From a bacterium (GTDB taxonomy: Bacteria; Patescibacteriota; CPR2; UBA1875; JAJYID01), in NCBI GenBank assembly GCA_021790235.1, contig JAJYID010000001.1, forward strand, positions 1 through 43,130: DNA of 43,130 bases, read 5' to 3'. This document shows, in pieces, positions 42,607 to 43,130 of this stretch. Under the pieces are notes generated by a model that had not been told where the DNA came from, did not search any database, and saw only the letters and a list, made by a program, of their open reading frames with translations. Every line of letters starts with the position of its first letter. Within the stretch, counting starts at the first letter, position 1. The position numbers and the translations under genes were made by a program.

Positions 42607-43130
42607 TTAATTGTCCTTATCTTCTTCATGATATTCTTGGTCTGCATTAACTTTCCAGATATTGTAATGGGCGCCTAAAATATTTTCGGCAGCATATAGC
42701 CCAGTAAGTATAGAATGATCCATGTTGTTGTATTTAAACATTCCATAACGACCTATCGGTTGTAAGTTAGTAAATTTATCAAGAAAATTCCTCACTTTTT
42801 TTATATTTTCTGGGTAGGTAGAGTCATATACTGGATAAGCCTTTGGTACTCTTATCACAAAACCATCAATATAGTTCTTCTTTTTGCCTAAGTGAATTTC
42901 CTCAAGTTCATTAAGGGCCAGTTCTATCAGGTCCTTATCCTTCATATCCCAAAGATCATCTCCTTCAGTCGCAAAATACTCAAGTCCCAAAGCAATATGT
43001 TTTTTATCAGGCACCATAAAGGGGCTCCAGCTTTTGAAGTTCTGAATCCTACCCATCTTCACTTCCGGAGAATGAATGTAGACCCAGGTATCGGGAAAAG
43101 GGTTTTTGCCATTTAAAATAACACTGACGG
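42607..43130 (-). CDS. FAD-dependent amine-oxidase-like oxidoreductase, C-terminal part
   Basis: The frame is open to the window edge (bases beyond 43062 still code: PFPDTWVYIHSPEVKMGR), so the N-terminus with the FAD-binding motif is missing. The visible 174 residues fit the C-terminal part of NAD/FAD-dependent proteins of the protoporphyrinogen-oxidase/UDP-galactopyranose-mutase superfamily found in glycan clusters: GRIQNFKSWSPFMVPD, GLEYFATEGDDLW, PKAYPVYD and GRYGMFKYNNMDHSILTGL. The latter is the FAD-contacting C-terminal motif. Substrate unknown. Confidence 0.78.
   Translation of the reverse strand, partial: VSVILNGKNPFPDTWVYIHSPEVKMGRIQNFKSWSPFMVPDKKHIALGLEYFATEGDDLWDMKDKDLIELALNELEEIHLGKKKNYIDGFVIRVPKAYPVYDSTYPENIKKVRNFLDKFTNLQPIGRYGMFKYNNMDHSILTGLYAAENILGAHYNIWKVNADQEYHEEDKDN

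Overview
The window looks like chromosome from a Candidate Phyla Radiation (Patescibacteria) bacterium. This rests on gene content and style, not on a phylogenetic marker. The signs are compact gene spacing with ATGA-type overlaps, many TTG and GTG starts, a mix of genes with strong Shine-Dalgarno (SD) sites and genes that look leaderless, a VanW-type wall protein, a membrane pyrophosphatase, and surface proteins built from repeat modules. No rRNA, CRISPR array, phage or plasmid replication gene was seen. One tRNA-Asn is present.

Layout. 1-117 is the tail of an IS481/IS3-type transposase. 355-8762 (+) is a housekeeping block: tilS, ftsH, murJ, lepA, a NUDIX hydrolase, a ZIP metal transporter and a degenerate receiver protein. 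8778-12283 (-) holds redox and stress genes: a stand-alone LigD-type 3'-phosphoesterase, Fe/Mn superoxide dismutase behind a large palindrome, a thioredoxin/CcdA thiol-relay pair, a 40-residue secreted peptide ORF and a histidine phosphatase. 12361-13233 (-) holds tRNA-Asn and two small unknown genes behind a leader that resembles a transcription attenuator. 13366-18583 (-) encodes envelope and energy functions: a VanW protein with a small partner, a K+-independent-type H+-pyrophosphatase and a WecA/TagO-type sugar-phosphate transferase.

18722-43130 is a surface-glycan and surface-protein island. Twelve tightly packed minus-strand genes (20746-35829) run from an ABC polysaccharide exporter (Wzm/Wzt) through WbsX-type and GT2/GT4 glycosyltransferases and a GT4-WecG fusion to an O-antigen ligase-like protein. 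A divergent SDR epimerase (35947-36930) shares the promoter gap. Three secreted enzymes carry the same kind of short aromatic/KR repeat: a CHAP amidase (18722-20710), a subtilase (36940-38931) and a lysozyme-like protein (38937-41084). The last two genes end in a 539-bp segment that differs at one base. A GT-C-like membrane protein and part of an FAD oxidoreductase close the window.

How the genes may work together (inference): the WecA-like enzyme primes a lipid carrier, the glycosyltransferases build and Wzm/Wzt exports a polymer, and the ligase-like protein attaches it to the surface, where the repeat-bearing hydrolases act. The best leads are the near-identical 3' cassette and shared repeat modules, the attenuator-like leader before two unknown small genes, the palindrome at the sod promoter, and repeated leaderless promoters of the form TGnTAwAAT.
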